Assembly: GCA_034401795.1 (NCBI GenBank)
Contig: CM067371.1
Span: 77,847,333 to 77,911,332 of the forward strand
DNA: 64,000 nt
Origin: Chaetoderma sp. LZ-2023a
Lineage: Eukaryota > Mollusca > Caudofoveata > Chaetodermatida > Chaetodermatidae
Direction: 5' to 3'
Part shown: positions 22,420 through 33,705 of the stretch, piece after piece
Layout of the letters: each line of letters begins with the position of its first letter
How positions within the stretch are numbered: position 1 is the first letter of the stretch
Notes under the pieces: model-generated
The model's database searches: none
What the model saw: the letters and a program-made list of their open reading frames with translations, nothing else
What the model was told of the DNA's origin: nothing
Position numbers and translations under genes: made by a program

Positions 22420-22827
22420 TTCAAGATTCAAGATTCAAGATTATTTATTCAGTAGTAAAATATATATAAATTATTGATTCAACTAGGTTGTCCGCCGAAG
22501 GCAATGCCTATTGTATTGGCGGACACCTTACACATATATACATACATCTATACAAATAAATTAAACAGGACAGTAGCATACAAACACAGGACGTAGACAA
22601 GTTAAATAAAAAATTAATACATGTCTAAGTAGTAGTAGTTGTAGTGGTGATTTTACATTACGACACAACATTTATATTTTTGGTTGACTTTGGTTATACA
22701 GTACATCTCGGGAATAACCAGTTCATCTCAATAGTAAAATAAAAACGTTCTGTTGAATGTGTTGAATATAATTGAATTGGAAGCCACTGTTGCCATAGGC
22801 AGCAATGTCATCCAAGTGGTAGTAGCA
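22420..22827 (-). other. LINE 3' untranslated region and heptamer tail
   Basis: It contains an inverted pair, 'gttgtccgccgaaggcaa' at about 22,488 and 'attggcggacacc' at about 22,515, that can form a hairpin near the 3' end. Such a structure could be what the RT recognises. The region closes with the heptamers. Confidence 0.55.
22755..22820. repeat. Degenerate P1 palindrome
   Basis: The string 'tgttgccataggcagcaat' with weak flanking arms resembles the core of the P1 hairpin. It sits inside the LINE 3' end, either as an insertion or by chance similarity. Confidence 0.4.
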
Positions 22828-24544
22828 TTAATACATGTTAATTAAATAATCCTTTATTATTTTCTTGAATGATTTTGTTGTCAGTATTTTGTCTCGGGTT
22901 TCCTGTTTAGTGGCTATAATTGATATTCTATGTTTTCCCATGTCTGTTATTGTGTATTTCTCATGTAGTTTGTGTCTGCTTCTAGTGTTATGTTGGTGGA
23001 TGTTAATATTGTTCACAAAGAAAGGGGCTATGGATTTGGGTAGGGTGTTGTGATGGAAACTTTTCACAATAGTTAACATTTGGGATTTACCTATGTCAAT
23101 AAGTTTGAGTAGTTTTTCTTCTTTAAACATATCTTGGCCTTCTGCTTGTCGAGAAAATAATTTAATGCTCTTTTTTTGGAGGCTTTGAATTTTAGATATT
23201 TTGTTTTATAGGTGTTAGTCCACACTGCATTGCAGTATGTGAGGTGTGGAAGGATTAAGGTGCCGTACAGTGTTTTAACCATGTCATGTGTCATATATGG
23301 TTTTAATCTTTGGATGACACCTATTCCTCTTGCTACTTTCGCAGTAACTGTCTCAATTTGTTTGGCCCAGGTCAGATTTTTTATCTAAATATACTCCTAG
23401 AAACTTTGCGTATGGGGCCTCTTCAATTTCTTTTTTGTTGATATAAATTTTCGGAATCTCCTTATTTATATGTTCTCTAGATTTTGAAAATAACATAGTT
23501 TAATGACAGCTTATTTAACGAAAACCAGTTAGTAATTTCTTCCATTTCCTCATTTACGTTTTTGTACAAAGTAATTATATCTTCGTCAGAGCAAAAAGCA
23601 TTGGTGTCATCAGCGAACAGTATTAGTGACATGTGTTTGCATAGATTGGGCAGATCATTCATATACAAGAGGAACAACAGAGGGCCAAGGATGGATCCCT
23701 GAGGAAACCGCAAGTTAGTCTCCTATTTTCAGAGCAGGTTGCATTAAATTGCATGCATTGTGTTCTCTCATTTAGGTAGCTTTGAAACCAGTTGAGTGCA
23801 CTTCCTCGGATTCCATTGTAGGCAAGCTTTTCTAGTAAAATAGAGTGGTTGATTGTGTCAAAAGCTTTCGAAAGGTCCAAGAAAATGCCTATTATGTGGT
23901 TTTTCTTTTCAATTGAATCAATTATTTTTTCTGTCATTTCAATTAGTGCTAGCGTTGTTGAGTGTTTTTCACGAAACCCGTATTGTGATGTATACAGGAT
24001 TGACCTTTTGTCTAAATAGCTAATAAGGCGATTATACATAAGTCGTTCCATTAATTTGGAGAAGAGTGGAAGCATTGAGACAGGTCTATAGTTTGTGAAG
24101 TTAGATTAATCCTTTGCTTTGTATATAGATGTTACTTGTGCAGCTTTTAGTTTTGATGGAAAGATGCCTTGCGTGATAGATAGATTACAAATGTGGTTGA
24201 GGGGTATTAGTAGGTCTAAGGTGCAGTGTTTGAAAATACTCCATTTAAATCCATAGAGGCCAGCATTTTTTGCGGGGTTTAGTTTGTTAAGAATGTTAAA
24301 TTTCTTCATTGCTACCTGGGTTAGCGAAAAAAGAGGATTGATAGTTGCCTGTGAGGTAATCACTATATTTGCTACAAGATGATGATTTGATTTTATCTGA
24401 AAGTGTTGGACCTATATTAACAAAATGATCATTGAATTCTGTTGCAATTTCAAAGTCATCGGTTATTAATTTGTTGTTATAAAGAAACTGTGTTTGTTGT
24501 GCTTTACCATTGTTTTTATTCAAAAGTGATTTAATTATTTTCAA
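22828..24544 (-). pseudogene. LINE reverse transcriptase, frame-broken
   Basis: RT blocks are found in successive frames. LMERLMYNRLISYL and QYGFREKHSTTLAL lie near 23,950-24,060. FLDLSKAFDTINHSIL follows near 23,830-23,900, then GSILGPLLFLLYMNDLP near 23,640-23,700, and the catalytic FADDT near 23,600. The thumb and tail follow with LPHLTYCNAVW (about 23,250) and HNTRSRHKLH (about 22,980). The order and motifs are those of CR1/L2-type LINEs. At least four frame changes separate the blocks. The catalytic aspartates are still present. Confidence 0.88.
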
Positions 24545-24552
24545 TGCTTCAT

Positions 24553-25800
24553 TTATATCATTCTTACATTGTTCAAATTTGTTGTGGTAATAGGCTTTTT
24601 GGCTGTTCTTATTATTTGGTCCAACTTGTTTCTATATTTCTTAAATTTCAGTTCGTTATGCTTTGTTTGACATTTGATAAATGTCAAATAAAGTTTATGT
24701 TTTTTATGACAGACATCTATTGGTCCAGTTGTTAGCCATGGTTTAGTCGGCTTGTGTTTGAATTTTTTCTTTTCCTTTATGGGAAAGCTGTCTTCGAAAA
24801 CTCTGGTGCAAATGTCGTGGAACTTAGTGTAGGCATTCTCACAGCACTGTACGTCAGACATGTTTTTTTTCAATTTTTCAACATTGACCTGATTTATTTC
24901 TCTGTGCTTAATTTTTTCATATTTAAATCGTTTCATGCAGGTCTGCTGTCTTTCAAGAAGAAAAATTGGTTGGTGATCTGATGTGTCTGTTACGAGAATT
25001 CCTACTTCTGTTTTATTACTGAAATTAATGTTATTGCTGAATATATTATCAATAATTGTGGCCGAAACATCACCTATTCTAGTCGGTTTAGTTATGGGTG
25101 GATAGAATGACTGAGCATTAAGTAAGTTTGTAAAATTTTGCGTGTGAAAGCAAGCTTGTCTCCTCAGGTCAATATTGTGGTCACCCATGAGGTAGACTGT
25201 TTTGTTTTCCTTCTGAATTGTTTCCAAAGTTTTTCCTAGTATTTCAATTAGACGTTCCTTATCGCCTTTGGGTGATTTATAACTTGTACCTATAATTCTA
25301 TTTTTGCCTTTCGGTTTTTGGACTTCGATAAACATTATTTGAATTTATTCTCCTATATGAGAAAGCTCATCACGCTCAATAAATTGGATATTTTCTTCAA
25401 TATACATTCCTACACCACCTCCTCTGCCTGTGCTTTTGTGCTTTTCAACAAATGTATAATTCTTTATATTTATGAGATTAGTAGGTGAATTGGCATGTAT
25501 AAATGTCTCAGTAATTCCAATAATTCCAAATTAATGTGCCCTCATATCTAGGAGATGCTGTAACTTGTCGATGTTTTTCATGAGAGATTGCATATTAATG
25601 AATAGAAGTGAAAATGATATGTGTTCTTTGTTCTCTGTTAAGTTGTTATTGAATGTCTTTGGACGGATATAGTCGCAAGTCGGTGCAGATATATTTAAGT
25701 CATTTCTAGTGTCATCATGGCTAAGTTTAGGTAGATTTAATTCGAAAGGGTTCAGAACGGGGGGATGGGTCATCGGCAACCTCAGCGGTAGTAGGGTCAT
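24553..25800 (-). pseudogene. LINE endonuclease domain, frame-broken
   Basis: This is the apurinic/apyrimidinic-like endonuclease that nicks target DNA for target-primed reverse transcription. The N-terminal strand FINMQSLMKNIDKLQHLL lies at about 25,550-25,610. A broken stretch follows at 25,336-25,530. Then come SYKSPKGD, MGDHNIDL (the metal and phosphate-binding segment, about 25,180) and TSDHQPIF (the catalytic SDH, about 24,980). The rest is a basic linker that leads to RT. Confidence 0.85.
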
Positions 25801-26092
25801 AATATGGATTTAATACAGCAAGCGTGAAATCTGTATTGTCATTGTAATGATTGTAGGGGAAAAGTGACTTATTGCAGTTGGTGCACCACCAGCAGGTGTT
25901 ATCAGCTTCGAGGTTGCGATAATCAGATGTTGTTAATTTGGAGCAACTTAGATGGATCCACTTGCTACATAGGTCACATAACAGTGCTCTTTGGTTGTTC
26001 TTGACAGGCTTTCTACAGGATGAGCAAGGGAACTTAGCAGGCATGGGTCGGGTTAGTGGGAATAGGAACAGGGAAGGAACAAAGGAATGCAA
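25727..26092 (-). CDS. LINE N-terminal PHD-type zinc finger protein fragment
   Basis: An open frame of 121 codons with a Cys4-His-Cys3 pattern: C-x2-C near residue 20, LCDLC, WIHLSC, and CWWCTNC. PHD fingers occur at the N-terminus of several LINE clades of marine invertebrates, where they may bind chromatin or RNA. A frameshift near 25,780 separates it from the endonuclease frame. It belongs to the LINE and is not a host gene. Confidence 0.75.
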   Translation of the reverse strand: MHSFVPSLFLFPLTRPMPAKFPCSSCRKPVKNNQRALLCDLCSKWIHLSCSKLTTSDYRNLEADNTCWWCTNCNKSLFPYNHYNDNTDFTLAVLNPYYDPTTAEVADDPSPRSEPFRIKST

Positions 26093-26099
26093 GTAGTGA

Positions 26100-26800
26100 G
26101 GACGGGAAGGTTATTGGGGATCATTAGGAGGACTGAATAGGTTTCTCTAGTTAGCTGTAACATTGGGATTATCTTGACTTAATTATGTATAACCCCATCC
26201 ATCATGGGTTTCTAATTACTTTGAATAACATTGCCAACAGACAAATATAGCAAACAACAACCAGGCTGTGAATTAGCTTTACCGTGAGTACTTTGTTTTT
26301 CGAGCTTTACCCAATTGTCCTTTGTAGTCCAACAGGTATTAGTCATCGGTCTGTGGACACACAGGATGAGATGAGTCAAGTATCAACTAGCAATAAATAA
26401 AAGCTTTTGACGAATCACTTGAAGTAATTAGAGGCATTAACCCTCCAATGTATTTGGATTGGTTCACTAGTCATTGTAGATATTGGGATGCAATTACATA
26501 TGGTGAGACAGGTCAGGCATAAAGTAGCAATTATGATGTGCACAGTCATCAAGACTATTGACAAGTTTTAAGAACACAATTCATACAGATTAACAACAAA
26601 TATTGAAATACGACAAGAAACTATATTCATTCATGCTTAATACGCAGGGAGGGACATACCCATTCGCTAATTATCAAATCCTAGTAAAATTGAGGTCTGG
26701 CTAATAGGAAGCTGTATTGGCTGAATATCTGGCTAACGATTAAAATCATACTATTCATCTATTATATATGTACATAAATTCTACATAAAGAATCACTAAA
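26100..26800. other. Noncoding flank upstream of the LINE
   Basis: No gene or repeat that I can define; it may include the LINE 5' untranslated region. Confidence 0.35.
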
Positions 26801-26810
26801 ACTTACTTTG

Positions 26811-27385
26811 AATAACATATTAAGATAAATATTTATGTAATTAGTACTTACATGCACATTATTATTTATTGTACCAAGGTAAACCCTGAAATCCTAATAT
26901 CACAGATAGAAAAACCAACCCAAAAAAAACCCCAAACAACCAACCACCTACACAAATATCACAGATCAAAAAAACATCTACACAGGTCAGCTGTTGAATA
27001 TTTTGAGACTAATTTGATAAATATATTTCGATTCCAACATGCATACAAATCGATTCTAACATGCATACAAAGTAGCCGAAGACAGCTTGCAGCCAGTGCA
27101 GATATCTATTATTTACTCATACATACATATGCACACATAATCATTAAAACTAACTTTGAATAACATATTAAAATAAATATTTATGTAATTAGTACTTACA
27201 TGTACATTATTACTTATTGTACCAAGGTAAGCCCTGAAATCCTAATATCACAGATAAAAAAAACCCACAAAAAAACACCTACACAGATCAGCTGTTGAAT
27301 ATTTTGAGACTAATTCGATAAATATATTTCGATTTCAACATTTATACAAATCGAATCTTACATGCATACAAAGTAGCCTGGGCCC
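26811..27385. repeat. Direct duplication of about 0.3 kb
   Basis: 26,811-27,075 and 27,159-27,385 are related. Both contain 'aataacatatta', 'tatttatgtaattagtactt', 'gaaatcctaatatcacagat' and then a half P1 arm, 'gctgttgaatattttgaga'. The offset falls from 348 to 301 bp across the duplication because of an indel in the A/C-rich middle. Confidence 0.8.
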
Positions 27386-27689
27386 GCTAGCAGCTAGTGC
27401 ATACATTTATTATATACCTATATATGTTTTTAAATTGTCCGACATATATTTATCGATTCCAACACGCATACAAATCTATTCCAGCATGCATATAAATCGA
27501 TTCTAACTTGCATACAAAGTAGACAGGCTAATACCATTACCTATGGATGAGAATATGACCTCAGTTTGATCAGCATAAAGCCATGTTTGACTTGGATAGA
27601 TTTATAATCATGTGTGCAATGTGTATGATAAGCGTGCGCCCAATGCGTGCATACATACTGTTACGGTAAGTTCTTTACAATCATGATAA

Positions 27690-27785
27690 TGTAAATCTTG
27701 TTCTGCTGGATACTTTGAGATTAATCCAACAGGAAGCTGTTGCTGCATAATGTAGCAACAGCAGTTTTCCTGTATTGTTGCCTTG
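27690..27785. repeat. P1-like palindrome
   Basis: Arms 'aggaagctgttgctgca' and 'tagcaacagcagttttcct' flank a short loop at about 27,745. The outer arm 'tggatactttgagattaat' resembles the P1 start. Confidence 0.6.
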
Positions 27786-28159
27786 GAAATGATACATGGA
27801 GAATTCATTTGTACAGTTAGGTACACAGGTTAAATGCAGAGACATATATAGATATTGATCATTACTATTGAGCACAGAAGCATGCATAAGAGAATGACAT
27901 GGATGCAGATGACAAAGGGTGACAGTGTAAAATGTACAAAGCAGAATCAAGTGACAGTCACGACATTTCACAACAGCATACATTTGCAAAAATAAATTTA
28001 AATTATATTAACACAGTCATATGACAGAACGTTTGATGAGCACAGTCAAACATGCAAGAGGTCAACATTTGGGGTCACAAAGAAGGCTGGATAACACAGC
28101 GCACAGAGCAGTAATAATCACGGTTGTGACAGCACATTGTGCAGAGGCATACATGAGAA

Positions 28160-28530
28160 ATGAATCATATGCATGCAGGTAGTAAGCATACACTGATATG
28201 ACAAGCAATGAATCACATTTAAGCAGGTAGTAAGCATACACTGAATACACTGATACAACACAAGCAATGAGGCATATTTATGCAGTTTGGAAGCATACAC
28301 AAGGGTGACGAAGCACATTACTGCAGGTAGTGAGCATACTGATACAACATAAACGATGAAGCCCATTATGCAGTTTGGAAACATAAACAGGGTGATGAGG
28401 CACTTAATAAGCACACACTGTTACGACACAAGCGATGAATGAAGCACATTTATGCAGCTTGGAAACATACACAAGGGCGATGAAGCATATTTATTCAGGT
28501 AGTAAGTCTACACTGTTACGACATGAGCAC
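28160..28530. repeat. Minisatellite of about 48 bp
   Basis: Alternating units start 'caggtagtaagcata' (28,175, 28,224, 28,324, 28,495) and 'gcagtttggaa' (28,280, 28,371, 28,454). Spacing is mostly 44-56 bp, suggesting a two-unit higher-order repeat. Confidence 0.75.
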
Positions 28531-29700
28531 AAGATGTTATACAGGAGCGTACAGCGAGAGTTTGTTTTGGTAGGTAAATTAGGTAAACACATAATGGTAA
28601 TATGTAGTCCGTAGAGGGGACCACGCGCTTTCTATTGGTATGTCACTTTGAGTAATACACGTCTTTAAGAGCAGCATTATTTGTGATGGTAAATACAGAA
28701 AAACCTGAATGCGATTTTCTCAAAACTGTGATTTTCGATATTCGCCCCTTCGTCAGCATAGCGACGAATTTTGCTACATCTTGGCTTAAAGCAGAATTAC
28801 TAAATACTTAACTGTTGGAATAGCTATGCATACTTTCTTAGAAACATCCTACATGCATTGGCTATGTTTTGAGATATTATTTGCCTATTTCGGATTTTTC
28901 GTATAACTATAAGATTTTGACTACTCCTAACCCCATTCTGCTTCTCGCCGTAGCATAGTGAAATGAAAATTAATTTCTTTTCATCATATCTAATAGACAT
29001 TATTATAATGTGACAGCTATGCAGAGAAAATCAAGACAAACTAGCTGTATCTATTTCAATATACTATTATTTAAACAGTGCAATCTTCTTTAATCAAATT
29101 ATCCTTCAACACAAATATATTAATTTTAGATTAAAACCTCGGGGTGGGGGGGGGGGAGGGTCTGCTAGCCATTCACTGAGATCAGCTTTTGGAAGAACCA
29201 CCATAATATTAGTTTGGAAGATCCTTCACCGGAGGTTATTTTGGAGTATGTTAGACACAATTTTTTGCTGACTCTATACGCCAAGTCTATGCTTAGGCCA
29301 GATGAATCCACAGGATGCCGCCCTGGTATAATTGCATATTTTGAGAAAAGATGAATTTAAATCTTTCACGAACGCACACTTTTTCATCTTTGCAAAATCC
29401 TCCCACTTTATCACTAACCATATCAATATGCATAGCATATGACAACTTGAGCGGAGTGGATGGCAACTATCACTATACTTCATCCATGTCATATCTTGAG
29501 CAGCTTTTTGCTATGCAAGTCAGAAAACACGCGTTTCACGAATCTTGCATATACAGTGTTAGTTATAGACATATTTATTAAGCACTTATAGAAACTGATT
29601 CTACTCAGATTCAGACTTAGATAACGTGTTGTATCATACAGTTTAAGATGGAATTTGCTCATAAAATTACCCAAAACGGTTTTTCAGATAATATGATTGT
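28531..29700. other. Noncoding region
   Basis: No supported gene. It includes the 'atattcgccccttcgtcag' motif at 28,739 and G-rich tracts near 29,142-29,160. Confidence 0.35.
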
Positions 29701-29714
29701 AACACATTTTTAAA

Positions 29715-29822
29715 TATGTGTGTATGGGTTGGGGTGGGATGGGTTTGGGGTGTGTGTGTGAGGGGGTGGGGGTGAGGGGTGTGTGGGTGGGAGGGGGGGG
29801 GCGTGCAGGGGAGGTGGAAAGG
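29715..29822. repeat. G-rich strand-asymmetric tract
   Basis: Long runs of G (many of 3 to 9) with T spacers, for example 'gggtgggagggggggggg'. It has strong potential to form G-quadruplex DNA. It lies next to the C-rich pentamer satellite. Confidence 0.75.
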
Positions 29823-29939
29823 GAGACCTAGGACCTATGTCATATATATTCTTAATCTAGAGCCCAACTGCACCTGCTCCAGCCCTGGTAGTGGTCTAGT
29901 GGATGGCTTTGTATGATAGCTATACTCATTATAGTCATC

Positions 29940-31830
29940 CTCCTCTCTTCAATACTCCACTATCACATTAACATATACTACCACTCCTATCCTTTACACC
30001 AATCGAACCATATCACTATCCTATCGTATCCCACCTGACCCACCCCACACACTCCTAACCAAATCCACAACTTCACCATCTAAGTCACCACCTTCAAGTC
30101 ACCCGTTCGCACCTTCATCTATTGCACCGCCTCACCAAACTCAAGTTTCATTACCTCACATCAGACACCATCTCCTCTTTCACTACCTTACTCCGTTATC
30201 ATATCTCATCTCACCCCATCTCGTATCATCTCATCCAATCTTACCATATCCTATCGCAATCTATCGCATCACCTCATCATACCTCATCCTATTTTATCCT
30301 ATCACACTTTATCCACATCATACATCATCAATTCTCATTCGGCCTCTAGACATCCAGTCCAATTACCACTTCCAACTCACCTCAACTTTATATCTCAGCC
30401 CATTTCATACTATTCAATATCACCCCATCACATCTCATCATTTCTGCATCTGAGCTCATCTCATCCCATTTCATTTCATTCCACGTCATCCAACCACATC
30501 TCATTTCATATCACATCACTTTATCCCATCCAAAGCCATCCCATCCAAAGCCATCCCATCCCTTCTTGTCCAATTTCTCATCTTATCCCAAGATTCCCAA
30601 CACATCTTATCTTATCCTAGCTCATCTTAACTAAGCTCGCCTCATCACACCCTGTCACGTGTATCTATTACCATTTCACTTCAGCTCCCATCCTCAAATC
30701 ACGCACCCTCCCTCACCTCACATGACCACCACTCCACTCTCCTATCTCCTCACCTAACTTCACCTCAATGGTGTTGGTATGGGAGATATGTATTCTAATC
30801 ACACCAGCATATCATACATCACATTACCATATATTACCTCTCCATTACTCTCCATTATCCACTTCACTCACCTCATCTCTCCCACTGCTCAAACACCACT
30901 CACCCACCACCCAACCACCAACCCCGACCAACTATGCCACCACACCAGTCACTCCCATCGCATTCCCATTTATCACACCACATCACTGCGAGTCTCATTT
31001 TCTCATCTAACATCAGAATAAATCATCTCAGCTCTCCCAACATCACTTCCTTAATTATCATAACTCATCTCTTTTCACCTCGCCAATTTCACGATTATTT
31101 TCACCTCATCTCATCTCACCTCATCGGATCCAATGTCATCCCACCTCACTCCATTCTTCCACTACATCTTACCGTATCTCATTTGATCCAATCACACTTT
31201 ATCAATATCCCACATAATTTTATCTCATTCAAACACAAGAATCCCATCCCGTCCTCATCATCCCACTCAACCTAACCTCTAGTGTATATCTCAGACCATT
31301 TTCTACCATTCCATATCACCCATCCGCTCTCATCACATCCAATTTCTTTGCATCTGACCTCAGTTTATTCTCTCCTATTTGCTATCATCTCATCTTACTA
31401 GTTACCACATGTCCCATCACATCACGTTATCCCATCAAATGCTATCTCATCCCTTCATGTCCAATTTTATTCACATCTCATCCCATCCCTTTCCTTATCT
31501 TAATTCATCCCAACTCATTTCAACCTATCCTACTTCATCTGAACTCAACTCATCATATCTCATCTACATCCTGTCTCATACATGGTTTCCCATCTCACCT
31601 CAGCGGCCCTCATATAACCCACCACCTCACCACACACTGTCTCTCCCCTCCCATCTCACTGACCTCACCTCACTGGTGTGGTGATGATATGAATCCGAAT
31701 CACTCCAGCACCCCCACCCCCCTACCATCACATTACTATATCATATCTGTCCGTTCCTCTCTATTATCCACTTCACACCAACTCATATCTTCCCAACGTC
31801 AAACGTCGACCCACACCAACCCACCACCCA
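29940..31830. repeat. Degenerate pentamer satellite (CATYY-type)
   Basis: About 1.9 kb built almost only of variants of 'catct', 'catcc', 'cacct' and 'cattt'; the plus strand is pyrimidine-rich and nearly free of G. A higher-order duplication of about 0.9 kb is visible: 'tatctcagcccatttc' at 30,391 pairs with 'tatctcagaccatttt' at 31,287. The segment containing 'aatcacaccagca' near 30,797 pairs with 'aatcactccagca' near 31,699. Open reading frames here are low-complexity artefacts. Confidence 0.85.
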
Positions 31831-31833
31831 TCC

Positions 31834-31864
31834 ATGCACGCTCACGCGCACACGCACGCACACA

Positions 31865-31916
<52 letters not shown>

Positions 31917-31919
31917 CAC
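31834..31919. repeat. (ACGC)n microsatellite
   Basis: About 20 'cacg' units in an almost uninterrupted run, at the boundary between the satellite and the LINE fragment. Confidence 0.9.
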
Positions 31920-31929
31920 ACCAACCACT

Positions 31930-33378
31930 AATAACACCATCCACACATCTACCACACTCACCTTCCCACGACTGGGGTACAATGTCGAAGGATTTGGCGA
32001 AGTCAAGGTAAATGACATCCACTGCTTTGCCCTCGTCTACAGCCTTGCTGCAGAAGTTGATGGATTCTATGAGCTGGGTAATGCATGGTCTTCTGCTAAG
32101 AAAGCTGACAGTCTTTAATGTGGCTGGACATGTGCTTCATCAGCGCATCTCTTATAAACTGTTCCATTGTTTTCCATACCACAGATGTTAAGTTGACTGG
32201 TCTGTAGTTATTGGTTAATGATCGTTTTCCCTTTTTGAGAATTGAGGTTACCTGCCCACTCTTCCAGTCTTGGGGTAGCACTCTTTCTCTTAAGGATCTA
32301 TTAAAAGGTAGAGTCAGGGGCTTCGCAATCGTTTTACTAGCTTCTTCAAAACCCTAGAGTGCAGTCATCCAGTCCTTGCGCTTTGGTTACTGACAGGTTA
32401 TTAAGTTTTTTGGCAACATCATCCTCTTTAATCACAATCTCATCCAATCTACCTGATGCTGTTGTATTTGGTAATGTTGGTGTGTGTTGCGTCTTCACGG
32501 GTAAATACACTTGTAAAGTAATTATTTAGTTCTTCTGCCTTCTCTTCATCAGATCCTGCAATTGTACTGTCCTCTCGTTGCAGGTCTTCAATTCCCGACG
32601 TTGTCTTTAGCTTTGATTTGACGTTGCCGTATAAAGCTTTAGGGTTGGTTTTGGATTTCTTTGCTACCGTACCTCATGTTCAAAATCTGGCTTTGCTCTA
32701 CGCACTCCCCACTTTAACTGATTGCGACATTTGGCATATTCTTTGTATTGTGATTCATAACGTGTCTCTCTGAATTTGTTGAATGCTGCATGCTTGTTCT
32801 TCATTTTGTCTCGAAGGCTGGTAGTCATCCAAGGGCTTTTTTCTGCTTATGATATGAGGTACATCGTGTGGATTTCCGTGGGACACATTTGTTTACAGCA
32901 TCCAGGACTTTACTCTTGATGATTGTCCATGTCTGTTCAGTATTCATGTCTTTCAATTCATGATCCCCGACTACATTTTCCAACATATCTCTGAGCTTGT
33001 CATAGTCGCCTCTATCATAGACCAGTTTCTGTGACTTTGATGGACTGACTTGGATGTAGCAGTTTGCTGTAAACAATAGGGTGGCATGATGACGTTTACC
33101 CAATGGTGGCAAGTACTCAATCTCGCCGACCAAATTTTCTTCATTGGTCAATATCAAGTCTAAGATGTTAGGTTTATCATTGCCTCTGTAGTGGGACGGT
33201 TGCTTTACATGCTGGTGCAGTAAGGAGTTCCTTACCGATTCTAGAAACAAGCTTGCTGGATTACTTGAACTAGACATAGAGGTGCAAACACTCCAGTCAA
33301 TTTCTGGATGATTGAAATCGGCTATACTTAGAATCGCATGCCTGCTCTATAAGCATCCTGGTATTACTGTCATTCAAA
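31930..33378 (-). pseudogene. CR1-like LINE fragment (endonuclease end plus RT start)
   Basis: Minus-strand remnants in order. The end of the endonuclease is near 32,825-33,277 (LDLILTNEEN; a degraded HHATL in place of the usual catalytic histidine motif). A decayed linker is at 32,300-32,820. RT fingers lie at 32,096-32,281 (SGQVTSILKKGK, NNYRPVNLTSVVWKTME) and the palm start at about 31,975-32,020 (DVIYLDFAKSFDIVP). The catalytic RT core is lost at the microsatellite. The 5' part ends where the Tc1 element begins. It comes from a different LINE family than the one at 22.4-26.1 kb. Confidence 0.8.
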
Positions 33379-33383
33379 CTATA

Positions 33384-33406
33384 CACCTGTGCAAAAGTTA
33401 AGCACC
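33384..33406. repeat. Tc1 left terminal inverted repeat
   Basis: 23 bp, 'cacctgtgcaaaagttaagc' plus 'acc'. Perfect complement of 35,017-35,039. Confidence 0.93.
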
Positions 33407-33705
33407 ACCCTATTTTTACGCACATGCGAGGGTATATTCATGTGCTATGAAGAAAGCAATAGCATAAACATTTATGTACCCATCCATCTTAGTGCAAGAG
33501 GTAATAATGCAACTAGAGGAATGCTGATTATGATGGTGGGGAAACACTGTATGTTTTTGTTTGAACTTGAAAACGAGGCCTGAATATGGTTACGTTGACA
33601 CAACTGACAACTATTGCCCTACAGTTGACACACGTGGCTAGATTGTCATTAATGGTGTCTGAAAACGAAGTTTAACATCTGTGCACGAGTTTGAGACTGT
33701 CATTA

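Larger units (their letters stand above)
22420..26092 (-). mobile_element. CR1/L2-like LINE, full-length but decayed
   Basis: A minus-strand non-LTR retrotransposon of about 3.7 kb. The order from the 5' end is a PHD-type zinc finger, an apurinic-like endonuclease, and RT with a C-terminal tail. The 3' end is marked by three heptamers ('ttcaaga' on the plus strand, 22,420-22,442). Short tandem tails in place of poly(A) are a hallmark of the CR1/L2 group. Many frameshifts and stops break the coding frames, so this copy is dead. Confidence 0.85.

Noticed and set aside
30122..31931. Ser/His/Pro-rich frames
   Set aside because: Low-complexity translation of the pentamer satellite.
23477..33277. 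One LINE spanning both LINE regions
   Set aside because: The two have different RT and endonuclease sequences, and the first has its own 5' PHD finger and 3' tail.
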